Shown piece by piece: positions 1 through 11,669 of a DNA stretch of 64,000 nucleotides. Both the position numbers and the translations under genes were made by a program. Position 1 is the first letter of the stretch; each line of letters begins with the position of its first letter. Under the pieces are notes generated by a model. It made no database searches, had not been told where the DNA came from, and saw only the letters and a list, made by a program, of their open reading frames with translations. Origin of the DNA: Micromussa lordhowensis (taxonomy: Eukaryota > Cnidaria > Anthozoa > Scleractinia > Lobophylliidae); NCBI GenBank assembly GCA_964020085.1, contig OZ026595.1:14207414-14271413 (forward strand), read 5' to 3'.

Positions 1-93
1 AATAAACAAAAGAGCTGTAATTGTTGGCGCGAAATAAACAAAACAGCTGTAATTGTTGGCGAGAGATAAACAAAACAGCTGTCATTGTTGGCG

Positions 94-107
94 TAACATT
101 GTTGGCG
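94..107 (+). repeat. Half-monomer (14 bp), first of the recurring TAACATTG markers
   Basis: After a GTCATTGTTGGCG end, TAACATTGTTGGCG follows before the next A-rich segment. The element is 14 bp and lacks the A-rich and E-box half. It equals a class-3 monomer (GCGTAA...) joined directly to CATTGTTGGCG of the same monomer, an 18-bp internal deletion. The same element recurs throughout, for example at 556, 826, 1160, 1430, 1892, 2322, 8902, 9172, 25888, 26158 and 34563. Its spacing is the most useful landmark of higher-order structure. Variants lack the preceding GTCATT (1160, 6013, 10444, 15550) or read GGCAAAACATTG (near 24357, 27710 and 29531). Confidence 0.95.
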
Positions 108-1905
108 CAAAATAAACAAAACAGCTGTAATTGTTGGCGCAAAATAAACAAAACAGCTGTATTTGTTGGCGCGAAATAAACACAACAGCTGTAATTGTTG
201 GCGCAAAATAAACAAAACAGCTGTAAGTGTTGGCGAGAAATAAACAAAAAAGCTGTAACTGTTGGCGAGAAATAAACAAAACAGCTGTCATTGTTGGTGC
301 AAAATAAACAAAACAGCTGTCATTGTCGGCGCGAAATAAACAAAACAGCTGTCATTGTTGGCGCAAAATAAACAAAACAGCTGTAATTGTTGGCGTAAAA
401 TAAACAAAACAGCTGTAATTGTTGGCGCAAAATAAACAAAACAGCTGTAATTGTTGGCGTAAAATAAACAAAAGAGCTGTAATTGTTGGCGCGAAATAAA
501 CACAACAGCTGTAATTGTTGGCGAGAAATAAACAAAACAGCTGTCATTGTTGGCGTAACATTGTTGGCGCAAAATAAACAAAACAGCTGTAATTGTTGGC
601 GCAAAATAAACAAAACAGCTGTAATTGTTGGCGCAAAATAAACAAAACAGCTGTAATTGTTTGCGTAAAATAAACAAAACAGCTGTAATTGTTGGCACAA
701 AATAAACAAAACAGCTGTAATTGTTGGCGTAAAATAAACAAAAGAGCTGTAATTGTTGGCGCGAAATAAACAAAACAGCTGTAATTGTTGGCGAGAAATA
801 AACAAAACAGCTGTCATTGTTAGCGTAACATTGTTGGCGTAAAATAAACAAAACAGCTGTAAGTGTTGGCGAGAAATAAACAAAAAAACTGTAATTGTTG
901 GCGAGAAATAAACAAAACAGCTGTCATTGTTGGCGCAAAATAAACAAAACAGCTGTCATTGTCGGCGCGAAATAAACAAAACAGCTGTCATTGTTGGCGC
1001 AAAATAAACAAAACAGCTGTAATTGTTGGCGTGAAATAAACAAAACAGCTGTAATTGTTGGCGCAAAATAAACAAAACAGCTGTAATTGTTGGCGTAAAA
1101 TAAACAAAACAGCTGTAATTGTTGGCGTAAAATAAACAAAACAGCTGTAATTGTTGGCGTAACATTGTTGGCGCAATATAAACAAAACAGCTGTAATTGT
1201 TGGCGTAAAATAAACAAAACAGCTGTAATTGTTGGCGCGAAATAAACAAATCAGCTGTAATTGTTGGCGTAAAATAAACAAAACAGCTGTAATTGTTGGC
1301 GCAAAATAAACAAAACAGCTGTAATTGTTGGCGTAAAAAAAACAAAAGAGCTGTAATTGTTGGCGCGAAATAAACAAAACAGCTGTAATTGTTGGCGAGA
1401 AATAAACAAAACAGCTGTCATTGTTGGCGTAACATTGTTGGCGCAAAATAAACAAAACAGCTGTAATTGTTGGCGAGAAATAAACAAAACAGCTGTAATT
1501 GTTGGCGCGAAATAAACACAACAGCTGTAATTGTTGGCGTAAAATAAACAAAACAGGTGTAATTGTTGCCGAGAAATAAACAAAAGAGCTGTAATTGTTG
1601 GCGAGAAATAAAAAAAACAGCTGTCATTGTTGGCGCAAAATAAACAAAACAGCTGTCATTGTTGGCGCGAAATAAACAAAACAGCTGTCATTGTTGGCGC
1701 AAAATAAACAAAACAGCTTTAATTGTTGACGTAAAATAAACAAAACAGCTGTAGTTGTTGGCGCAAAATAAACAAAACAGCTGTAATTGTTGGCGTAAAA
1801 TAAAAAAAACAGCTGTAATTGTTGGCGCGAAATAAACACAACAGCTGTAATTGTTGGCGAGAACTAAACAAAACAGCTGTCATTGTTGGCGTAACATTGT
1901 TGGTG
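94..1905 (+). repeat. Block A, copy 1
   Basis: Half-monomers at 94, 556, 826, 1160, 1430 and 1892 give spacings of 462, 270, 334, 270 and 462 bp. Private markers inside include GGCGCAATATAAAC near 1172, ACAAATCAGCTG near 1248, a T-to-A GGCGTAAAAAAAAC near 1333 and AACAGGTGTAATTGTTGCC near 1553. The same spacing and markers return 4853 bp downstream. Confidence 0.9.
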
Positions 1906-3537
1906 CAAAATAAACAAAACAGCTGTAATTGTTTGCGCAAAATAAACAAAACAGCTGTATTTGTTGGCGCGAAATAAACACAACAGCTGTAATTGTTTGC
2001 GTAAAATAAACAAAACAGCTGTAAGTGTTGGCGAGAAATAAACAAAACAGCTGTCATTGTTGGCGCAAAATAAACAAAACAGCTGTCATTGTTGGCGCGA
2101 AATAAGCAAAACAGCTGTCATTGTTGGCGCAAAATAAACAAAACAGCTGTAATTGTTGGCGTAAAATAAACAAAACAGCTGTAATTGTTGGCGCAAAATA
2201 AACAAAACAGCTGTAATTGTTGGCGTAAAATAAACAAAACAGCTGTAATTGTTGGCGCGAAATAAACACAACAGCTGTAATTGTTGGCGAGAAATAAACA
2301 AAACAGCTGTCATTGTTGGCGTAACATTGTTGGCGCAAAATAAACAAAACAGCTGTAATTGTTGGCGCAAAATAAACAAAACAGCTGTAATTGTTGGCGC
2401 GAAATAAACAAAACAGCTGTAATTGTTGGCGTAAAATAAACAAAACAGCTGTAATTGTTGGCGTAAAATAAACAAAAGAGCTGTAATTGTTGGCGCGAAA
2501 TAAAAAAAAACAGCTGTAATTGTTGGCGAGAAATAAACAAAACAGCTGTCATTGTTGGCGTAACATTGTTGGCGAAAAATAAACAAAACAGCTGTAATTG
2601 TTGGCGCAAAATAAACAAAACAGCTGTATTTGTTGGCGCGAAATAAACACAACAGCTGTAATTGTTGGCGCAAAATAAACAAAACAGCTGTAAGTGTTGG
2701 CGAGAAATAAACAAAAAAGCTGTAACTGTTGGCGAGAAATAAACAAAACAGCTGTCATTGTTGGTGCAAAATAAACGAAACAGCTGTCATTGTCGGCGCG
2801 AAATAAACAAAACAGCTGTCATTGTTGGCGCAAAATAAACAAAACAGCTGTAATTGTTGGCGTAAAATAAACAAAACAGCTGTAATTGTTGGCGCAAAAT
2901 AAACAAAACAGCTGTAATTGTTGGCGTAAAATAAACAAAACAGCTGTAATTGTTAGAGCGAAATAAACACAACAGCTGTAATTGTTGGCGAGAACTAAAC
3001 AAAACAGCTGTCATTGTTGGTGCAAAATAAACAAAACAGCTGTAATTGTTGGCGCAAAATAAACAAAACAGCTGTAATTGTTGGCGCGAAATAAACACAA
3101 CAGCTAAAATTGTTGGCGTAAAATAAACAAAACAGCTGTAATTGTTGCCGAGAAATAAACAAAACAGCTGTAATTGTTGGCGAGAAATAAACAAAACAGC
3201 TGTCATTGTTGGCGCAAAATAAAAAAAACAGCTGTCATTGTTGGCGCGAAATAAACAAAACAGCTGTCATTGTTGGCGCAAAATAAACAAAACAGCTGTA
3301 ATTGTTGGCGTAAAATAAACAAAACAGCTGTAATTGTTGGCGCAAAATAAACAAAACAGCTGTAATTGTTGGCGTAAAATAAACAAAACAGCTGTAATTG
3401 TTAGAGCGAAATAAACACAACAGCTGTAATTGTTGGCGAGAACTAAACAAAACAGCTGTCATTGTTGGCGTAACATTGTTGGCGCAAAATAAACAAAACA
3501 GCTGTAATTGTTGGCGCAAAATAAACAAAACAGCTGT
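1906..3537 (+). repeat. Regular satellite, no gene
   Basis: This stretch is regular 32-bp array with half-monomers at 2322, 2561 and 3471. A one-base insertion in an A-run (near 2500) makes the 2322-2561 spacing 239 instead of 238. Segments around 2549-2760 resemble 82-291 and 4935-5144, so a sub-period of about 2.4 kb is visible. The GTTAGAGCG variant near 2953 recurs near 3400, marking a further local duplication. Nothing but satellite is present. Confidence 0.9.
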
Positions 3538-4082
3538 CAATGTGTGCGGGAAATAAACAAAACAGCTGTCATTGTTGGTGCAAAATAAACAAAACAGCTG
3601 TCATTGTTGGCGCAAAATAAACAAAACATCTGTAATTGTTAGCGCAAAAAGACAAAACAGCTGTCATTGTAGGCGGAAAATAAACAAAACAGCAGTCATT
3701 GTTGGTGCAAAATAAACAAAACAGCTGTCATTGTTGGCGCAAAATTAACAAAACAGCTGTCATTGTTGGCGCAAAATAAACAAAAAAGCTGTAATTGTTG
3801 GTGCGAAATAAACAAAACAGCTGTCATTGTTGGCGCAAAAGAATGAAAACAGCTGTCATTGTTATCACAAAATAAACAAAACAGCTGTCATTGTTGGCGC
3901 AAAATTAACAAAACAGCTGTCATTGTTGGCGCAAAATAAACAAAACAGCTGCCATTGTTGCGGCGAAATAAACAAAACAGCTGTCATTGTGGCGCAAAAT
4001 AAACAAAAGAGCTGTCATTGTTGGCGGACAATAAATAAAACACATAAACAAAACAGCTGTCAAGGTTATCACAAAAAAAAAA
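3538..4082 (+). repeat. Degenerate block D1 (long form)
   Basis: Monomers here are mostly of the GTCATT type and more divergent. The block opens with CAATGTGTGCGGG. It then has CATCTGTAATTGTTAGCG at 3627 followed by a shortened CAAAAAGACAAAAC monomer, GTAGGCGGAAAAT, ACAGCAGTCATTG, AAAATTAAC and GTTATCAC variants, and GTTGCGGCGAAAT. It closes with AATAAAACACATAAAC, GTCAAGGTTATCAC and a run of 10 A at 4073-4082. It is still recognisable satellite. The same ordered set of variants defines the other D blocks. Confidence 0.9.
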
Positions 4083-4946
4083 CAGCTATAATTGTTGGCG
4101 CAAAATAAACAAAACAGCTGTAATTGTTGGCGTAAAATAAACAAAACAGCTGTAATTGTTGGCGTAAAATAATTAAAACAGCTGTAATTGTTGGCGTAAA
4201 ATAAACAAAACAGCTGTAATTGTTGGCGAGAAATAAACAAAACAGCTGTAATTGTTGGCGCGAAATAAACAAAACAGCTGTAATTGTTCGCGCGAAATAA
4301 ACAAAACAGCTGTAATTGTTGGCGCGAAATAAACACAACAGCTGTAATTGTTTGCGTAAAATAAACAAAACAGCTGTAAGTGTTGGCGAGAAATAAACAA
4401 AACAGCTGTAATTGTTGGCGAGAAATAAACACAACAGCTGTAATTGTTTGCGTAAAATAAACAAAACAGCTGTAAGTAATGGCGAGAAATAAACAAAACA
4501 GCTGTCATTGTTGGCGCAAAATAAACAAAACAGCTGTAATTGTTGGCGTAAAATAAACAAAACAGCTGTAATTGTTGGCGCAAAATAAACAAAACAGCTG
4601 TAATTGTTGGCGTAAAATAAACAAAACAGCTGTAATTGTTGGCGCGAAATAAACACAACAGCTGTAATTGTTGGCGAGAAATAAACAAAACAGCTGTCAT
4701 TGTTGGCGTAACATTGTTGGCGCAAAATAAACAAAACAGCTGTAATTGTTGGCGCAAAATAAACAAAACAGCTGTAATTGTTGGCGCGAAATAAACAAAA
4801 CAGCTGTAATTGTTGGCGTAAAATAAACAAAACAGCTGTAATTGTTGGCGTAAAATAAACAAAAGAGCTGTAATTGTTGGCGCGAAATAAACAAAACAGC
4901 TGTAATTGTTGGCGAGAAATAAACAAAACAGCTGTCATTGTTGGCG
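4083..4946 (+). repeat. Regular satellite, no gene
   Basis: Regular array with few half-monomers (one at about 4708). It contains TTCGCGCGAAAT (near 4287), AATTAAAACAG in place of AAACAAAACAG (near 4170) and GTAAGTAATGGCG (near 4485), a local change of the usual GTAAGTGTTGGCG. Similar sequence lies after D2 (8230 onward) and near 13,500-13,700. Confidence 0.88.
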
Positions 4947-6758
4947 TAACATTGTTGGCGCAAAATAAACAAAACAGCTGTAATTGTTGGCGCAAAATAA
5001 ACAAAACAGCTGTATTTGTTGGCGCAAAATAAACACAACAGCTGTAATTGTTGGCGCAAAATAAACAAAACAGCTGTAAGTGTTGGCGAGAAATAAACAA
5101 AAAAGCTGTAACTGTTGGCGAGAAATAAACAAAACAGCTGTCATTGTTGGTGCAAAATAAACAAAACAGCTGTCATTGTCGGCGCGAAATAAACAAAACA
5201 GCTGTCATTGTTGGCGCAAAATAAACAAAACAGCTGTAATTGTTGGCGTAAAATAAACAAAACAGCTGTAATTGTTGGCGCAAAATAAACAAAACAGCTG
5301 TAATTGTTGGCGTAAAATAAACAAAAGAGCTGTAATTGTTGGCGCGAAATAAACACAACAGCTGTAATTGTTGGCGAGAAATAAACAAAACAGCTGTCAT
5401 TGTTGGCGTAACATTGTTGGCGCAAAATAAACAAAACAGCTGTAATTGTTGGCGCAAAATAATCAAAACAGCTGTAATTGTTGGCGCGAAATAAACAAAA
5501 CAGCTGTAATTGTTTGCGTAAAATAAACAAAACAGCTGTAATTGTTGGCGCAAAATAAACAAAACAGCTGTAATTGTTGGCGTAAAATAAACAAAAGAGC
5601 TGTAATTGTTGGCGCGAAATAAACAAAACAGCTGTAATTGTTGGCGAGAAATAAACAAAACAGCTGTCATTGTTAGCGTAACATTGTTGGCGTAAAATAA
5701 ACAAAACAGCTGTAAGTGTTGGCGAGAAATAAACAAAAAAGCTGTAATTGTTGGCGAGAAATAAACAAAACAGCTGTCATTGTTGGCGCAAAATAAACAA
5801 AACAGCTGTCATTGTCGGCGCGAAATAAACAAAACAGCTGTCATTGTTGGCGCAAAATAAACAAAACAGCTGTAATTGTTGGCGTGAAATAAACAAAACA
5901 GCTGTAATTGTTGGCGCAAAATAAACAAAACAGCTGTAATTGTTGGCGTAAAATAAACAAAACAGCTGTAATTGTTGACGTAAAATAAACAAAACAGCTG
6001 TAATTGTTGGCGTAACATTGTTGGCGCAATATAAACAAAACAGCTGTAATTGTTGGCGCAAAATAAACAAAACAGCTGTAATTGTTGGCGCGAAATAAAC
6101 AAATCAGCTGTAATTGTTGGCGTAAAATAAACAAAACAGCTGTAATTGTTGGCGCAAAATAAACAAAACAGCTGTAATTGTTGGCGTAAAAAAAACAAAA
6201 GAGCTGTAATTGTTGGCGCGAAATAAACAAAACAGCTGTAATTGTTGGCGAGAAATAAACAAAACAGCTGTCATTGTTGGCGTAACATTGTTGGCGCAAA
6301 ATAAACAAAACAGCTGTAATTGTTGGCGAGAAATAAACAAAACAGCTGTAATTGTTGGCGCGAAATAAACACAACAGCTGTAATTGTTGGCGTAAGTTAA
6401 ACAAAACAGGTGTAATTGTTGCCGAGAAAGAAACAAAACAGCTGTAATTGTTGGCGAGAAATAAACAAAACAGCTGTCATTGTTGGCGCAAAATAAACAA
6501 AACAGCTGTCATTGTTGGCGCGAAATAAACAAAACAGCTGTCATTGTTGGCGCAAAATAAACAAAACAGCTTTAATTGTTGGCGTAAAATAAACAAAACA
6601 GCTGTAGTTGTTGGCGCAAAATAAACAAAACAGCTGTAATTGTTGGCGTAAAATAAAAAAAACAGCTGTAATTGTTGGCGCGAAATAAACACAACAGCTG
6701 TAATTGTTGGCGAGAACTAAACAAAACAGCTGTCATTGTTGGCGTAACATTGTTGGCG
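4947..6758 (+). repeat. Block A, copy 2
   Basis: Half-monomers at 4947, 5409, 5679, 6013, 6283 and 6745 reproduce the spacing series 462-270-334-270-462 of copy 1 exactly, at a constant offset of 4853 bp. The rare markers (CAATATAAAC, ACAAATCAGCTG, CAGGTGTAATTGTTGCC) are in the same places. Small differences such as GGCGTAAGTTAAAC near 6390 separate the copies. Confidence 0.92.
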
Positions 6759-7701
6759 CAAAATAAACAAAAGAGCTGTAATTCTTGGCGTAAAAGAAAC
6801 AAAACAGCTGTAATTGTTGGCGTAAAATAAACAAAACAGCTGTAATTGTTGGCGTAAAATAAACAAAACAGCTGTAATTGTTGGCGCAAAATAAACAAAA
6901 CAGCTGTAATTGTTGCCGTAAAATAAACAAAAGAGCTGTAATTGTTGGCGCGAAATAAACAAAACAGCTGTAATTGTTTGCGAGAAATAAACAAAACAGC
7001 TGTCACTGTTGGCGTAACATTGTTGGCGCAAAATAAACAAAACAGCTATAATTGTTGGCGCAAAATAAACAGCTGTAATTGTTGGCGCGAAATAAACACA
7101 ACAGCTGTAATTGTTGGCGTAAAATAAACAAAACAGCTGTAATTGTTGGCGAGAAATAAACAAAAGAGCTGTAATTGTTGGCGAGAAATAAACAAAACAG
7201 CTGTCATTGTTGGCGCAAAATAAACAAAACAGCTGTCATTGTTGGCGCGAAATAAACAAAACAGCTGTCATTGTTGGCGCAAAATAAACAAAACAGCTGT
7301 AATTGTTGGCGTAAAATAAACAAAACAGCTGTAATTGTTGGCGCAAAATAAACAAAACAGCTGTAATTGTTGGCGTAAAATAAACAAAACAGCTGTAATT
7401 GTTGGCGCGAAATAAACACAACAGCTGTAATTGTTGGCGAGAACTAAACAAAACAGCTGTCATTGTTGGCGTAACATTGTTGGCGCAAAATAAACAAAAC
7501 AGCTGTAATTGTTGGCGCAAAATAAACAAAACAGCTGTAATTGTTGGCGTAAAATAAACAAAAGAGCTGTAATTGTTGGCGCGAAATAAACAAAACAGCT
7601 GTAATTGTTGGCGAGAAATAAACAAAATAGCTGTCATTGTTGGCGTAACATTGTTGGCGCAAAATAAAGAAAACAGCTGTAATTGTTGGCGCAAAATAAA
7701 C
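6759..7701 (+). repeat. Regular satellite with a 27-bp deleted monomer
   Basis: Regular array. One monomer at about 7061-7080 reads CAAAATAAACAGCTG; it lost 5 bp (AAAAC or equivalent) from the A-rich part. It also carries the GTAATTCTTGGCG plus AAAAGAAAC pair near 6780 that later marks block X. No gene seen. Confidence 0.88.
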
Positions 7702-8229
7702 AAAACATCTGTAATTGTTAGCGCAAAAAGACAAAACAGCTGTCATTGTAGGCGGAAAATAAACAAAACAGCAGTCATTGTTGGTGCAAAATAAACAAAA
7801 CAGCTGTCATTGTTGGCGCAAAATTAACAAAACAGCTGTCATTGTTGGCGCAAAATAAACAAAAAAGCTGTAATTGTTGGTGCGAAATAAACAAAACAGC
7901 TGTCATTGTTGGCGCAAAAGAATTAAAACAGCTGTCATTGTTATCACAAAATAAACAAAACAGCTGTCATTGTTGGCGCAAAAGAAACAAAACAGCTGTC
8001 ATTGTTATCACAAAATAAACAAAACAGCTGTCATTGTTATCACAAAATAAACAAAACAGCTGTCATTGTTGGCGCAAAATAAACAAAACAGCTGCCATTG
8101 TTGCGGCGAAATAAACAAAACAGCTGTCATTGTGGCGCAAAATAAACAAAAGAGCTGTCATTGTTGGCGGACAATAAATAAAACACATAAACAAAACAGC
8201 TGTCAAGGTTATCACAAAAAAAAAAAAAA
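7702..8229 (+). repeat. Degenerate block D2 (long form)
   Basis: It has the D markers in order: CATCTG at 7706, CAAAAAGAC, GTAGGCGG, CAGCAGTCATTG, several GTTATCAC monomers, GTTGCGGCGAAAT, AACACATAAAC and GTCAAGGTTATCAC, ending in a run of 14 A at 8216-8229. The opening CAATGTGTG monomers of most later D blocks are missing, so the left edge is truncated. An extra GTTATCAC monomer relative to D1 shows local gain. Confidence 0.9.
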
Positions 8230-8901
8230 CAGCTATAATTGTTGGCGCAAAATAAACAAAACAGCTGTAATTGTTGGCGTAAAATAAACAAAACAGCTGT
8301 AATTGTTGGCGTTAAATAATTAAAACAGCTGTAATTGTTGGCGTAAAATAAACAAAACAGCTGTAATTGTTGGCGAGAAATAAACAAAACAGCTGTAATT
8401 GTTGGCGCGAAATAAACAAAACAGCTGTAATTGTTGGCGAGAAATAAACACAACAGCTGTAATTGTTTGCGTAAAATACACAAAACAGCTGTAAGTGTTG
8501 GCAAGAAATAAACAAAACAGCTGTCATTGTTGGCGTAACATTGTTGGTGCAAAATAAACAAAACAGCTGTAATTGTTTGCGCAAAATAAACAAAACAGCT
8601 GTATTTGTTGGCGCGAAATAAACACAACAGCTGTAATTGTTTGCGTAAAATAAACAAAACAGCTGTAAGTGTTGGCGAGAAATAAACAAAACAGCTGTCA
8701 TTGTTGGCGCAAAATAAACAAAACAGCTGTAATTGTTGGCGCGAAATAAACAAAACAGCTGTCATTGTTGGCGCAAAATAAACAAAACAGCTGTAATTGT
8801 TGGCGTAAAATAAACAAAACAGCTGTAATTGTTGGCGCGAAATAAACACAACAGCTGTAATTGTTGGCGAGAAATAAACAAAACAGCTGTCATTGTTGGC
8901 G
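8230..8901 (+). repeat. Regular satellite, no gene
   Basis: Regular array resembling 4083-4946. Only one half-monomer, at 8536, lies here, 366 bp (11 monomers + 1 half) before the next at 8902. It includes TTAAATAATTAAAAC near 8312 and a GTTTGCG variant that also occurs in the following 270-bp units. Confidence 0.85.
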
Positions 8902-9171
8902 TAACATTGTTGGCGCAAAATAAACAAAACAGCTGTAATTGTTGGCGCAAAATAAACAAAACAGCTGTAATTGTTGGCGCGAAATAAACAAAACAGCTGT
9001 AATTGTTTGCGTAAAATAAACAAAACAGCTGTAATTGTTGGCGCAAAATAAACAAAACAGCTGTAATTGTTGGCGTAAAATAAACAAAAGAGCTGTAATT
9101 GTTGGCGCGAAATAAACACAACAGCTGTAATTGTTGGCGAGAAATAAACAAAACAGCTGTCATTGTTGGCG
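8902..9171 (+). repeat. 270-bp higher-order unit, copy 1
   Basis: The unit is one half-monomer plus eight monomers in class order 2-2-1-3-2-3-1-4. The fourth monomer follows GTTTGCG, the sixth carries AAAAGAGCTG, the seventh ACACAACAG, and the eighth ends in GTCATT. 270 = 8 x 32 + 14. This is the most frequent half-monomer spacing in the window. Confidence 0.92.
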
Positions 9172-9441
9172 TAACATTGTTGGCGCAAAATAAACAAAAC
9201 AGCTGTAATTGTTGGCGCAAAATAAACAAAACAGCTGTAATTGTTGGCGCGAAATAAACAAAACAGCTGTAATTGTTTGCGTAAAATAAACAAAACAGCT
9301 GTAATTGTTGGCGCAAAATAAACAAAACAGCTGTAATTGTTGGCGTAAAATAAACAAAAGAGCTGTAATTGTTGGCGCGAAATAAACAAAACAGCTGTAA
9401 TTGTTGGCGAGAAATAAACAAAACAGCTGTCATTGTTAGCG
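9172..9441 (+). repeat. 270-bp higher-order unit, copy 2
   Basis: Immediate tandem copy of 8902-9171 with the same class order and the same GTTTGCG and GAGCTG markers. I see two differences near its right end: AAACAAAACAG instead of ACACAACAG, and GTTAGCG before the next half-monomer. Short divergence points to a recent duplication. Confidence 0.92.
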
Positions 9442-9839
9442 TAACATTGTTAGCGTAAAATAAACAAAACAGCTGTAAGTGTTGGCGAGAAATAAACAAA
9501 AAAGCTGTAATTGTTGGCGAGAAATAAACAAAAAAGCTGTAACTGTTGGCGAGAAATAAACAAAACAGCTGTCATTGTTGGTGCAAAATAAACAAAACAG
9601 CTGTCATTGTCGGCGCGAAATAAACAAAACAGCTGTCATTGTTGGCGCAAAATAAACAAAACAGCTGTAATTGTTGGCGTAAAATAAACAAAACAGCTGT
9701 AATTGTTGGCGCAAAATAAACAAAACAGCTGTAATTGTTGGCGTAAAATAAACAAAAGAGCTGTAATTGTTGGCGCGAAATAAACACAACAGCTGTAATT
9801 GTTGGCGAGAAATAAACAAAACAGCTGTCATTGTTGGCG

Positions 9840-11189
9840 TAACATTGTTGGCGCAAAATAAACAAAACAGCTGTAATTGTTGGCGCAAAATAAACAAAAC
9901 AGCTGTAATTGTTGGCGCGAAATAAACAAAACAGCTGTAATTGTTTGCGTAAAATAAACAAAACAGCTGTAATTGTTGGCGCAAAATAAACAAAACAGCT
10001 GTAATTGTTGGCGTAAAATAAACAAAAGAGCTGTAATTGTTGGCGCGAAATAAACAAAACAGCTGTAATTGTTGGCGAGAAATAAACAAAACAGCTGTCA
10101 TTGTTAGCGTAACATTGTTAGCGTAAAATAAACAAAACAGCTGTAAGTGTTGGCGAGAAATAAACAAAAAAGCTGTAATTGTTGGCGAGAAATAAACAAA
10201 ACAGCTGTCATTGTTGGCGCAAAATAAACAAAACAGCTGTCATTGTCGGCGCGAAATAAACAAGACAGCTGTCATTGTTGGCGCAAAATAAACAAAACAG
10301 CTGTAATTGTTGGCGTGAAATAAAAGAAACAGCTGTAATTGTTGGCGCAAAATAAACAAAACAGCTGTAATTGTTGGCGTAAAATAAACAAAACAGCTGT
10401 AATTGTTGGCGTAAAATAAACAAAACAGCTGTAATTGTTGGCGTAACATTGTTGGCGCAATATAAACAAAACAGCTGTAATTGTTGGCGCAAAATAAACA
10501 AAACAGCTGTAATTGTTGGCGCGAAATAAACAAATCAGCTGTAATTGTTGGCGTAAAATAAACAAAACAGCTGTAATTGTTGGCGCAAAATAAACAAAAC
10601 AGCTGTAATTGTTGGCGTAAAAAAAACAAAAGAGCTGTAATTGTTGGCGCGAAATAAACAAAACAGCTGTAATTGTTGGCGAGAAATAAACAAAACAGCT
10701 GTCATTGTTGGCGTAACATTGTTGGCGCAAAATAAACAAAACAGCTGTAATTGTTGGCGAGAAATAAACAAAACAGCTGTAATTGTTGGCGCGAAATAAA
10801 CACAACAGCTGTAATTGTTGGCGTAAAATAAACAAAACAGGTGTAATTGTTGCCGAGAAATAAACAAAACAGCTGTAATTGTTGGCGAGAAATAAAAAAA
10901 ACAGCTGTCATTGTTGGCGCAAAATAAACAAAACAGCTGTCATTGTTGGCGCGAAATAAACAAAACAGCTGTCATTGTTGGCGCAAAATAAACAAAACAG
11001 CTTTAATTGTTGGCGTAAAATAAACAAAACAGCTGTAGTTGTTGGCGCAAAATAAACAAAACAGCTGTAATTGTTGGCGTAAAATAAAAAAAACAGCTGT
11101 AATTGTTGGCGCGAAATAAACACAACAGCTGTAATTGTTGGCGAGAACTAAACAAAACAGCTGTCATTGTTGGCGTAACATTGTTGGCA
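9840..11189 (+). repeat. Block A, copy 3
   Basis: Half-monomers at 9840, 10110, 10444, 10714 and 11176 give 270-334-270-462, matching copies 1 and 2 (offset 4431 from copy 2). The spacing to the preceding half-monomer (9442) is 398 rather than 462, so the left side differs. The CAATATAAAC and ACAAATCAGCTG markers are retained. Private differences include TAAAAGAAACAG near 10323. Confidence 0.9.
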
Positions 11190-11669
11190 CAAAATAAACA
11201 AAAGAGCTGTAATTCTTGGCGTAAAAGAAACAAAACAGCTGTAATTGTTGGCGTAAAATAAACAAAACAGCTGTAATTGTTGGCGTAAAATAAACAAAAC
11301 AGCTGTAATTGTTGGCGCAAAATAAACAAAACAGCTGTAATTGTTGCCGTAAAATAAACAAAAGAGCTGTAATTGTTGGCGCGAAATAAACAAAACAGCT
11401 GTAATTGTTGGCGAGAAATAAACAAAATAGCTGTCATTGTTGGCGTAACATTGTTGGCGCAAAATAAAGAAAACAGCTGTAATTATTGGCGCAAAATAAA
11501 CAAAACAGCTGTAATTGTTGGCGCGAAATAAACAAAACAGCTGTCATTGTTGGCGTAAAAAAAACAAAACAGCTGTCATTGTTGGCGTAAAAAAAACAAA
11601 ACAGCTGTAATTTTTGCCGAGAAATAAACAAAACAGCTGTCATTGTTGGCGCAAAATAAACAAAACAGC

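Noticed and set aside
4073..4082. Poly-A tail of a retrotransposed element
   Set aside because: The A-run is followed at once by CAGCT and preceded by satellite variants. It replaces the normal A-rich part of a monomer, and there is no element body or target-site duplication.
3827..4108. Plus-strand open frames (for example 3827-4108, 8066-8287, 24229-24444)
   Set aside because: The plus strand normally has TAA in AATAAAC and GTAATT. Short frames survive where half-monomers, 5- or 7-bp deletions or D-block changes shift phase. They encode only the repeat (NKQNSC-like) and have no supporting signals.
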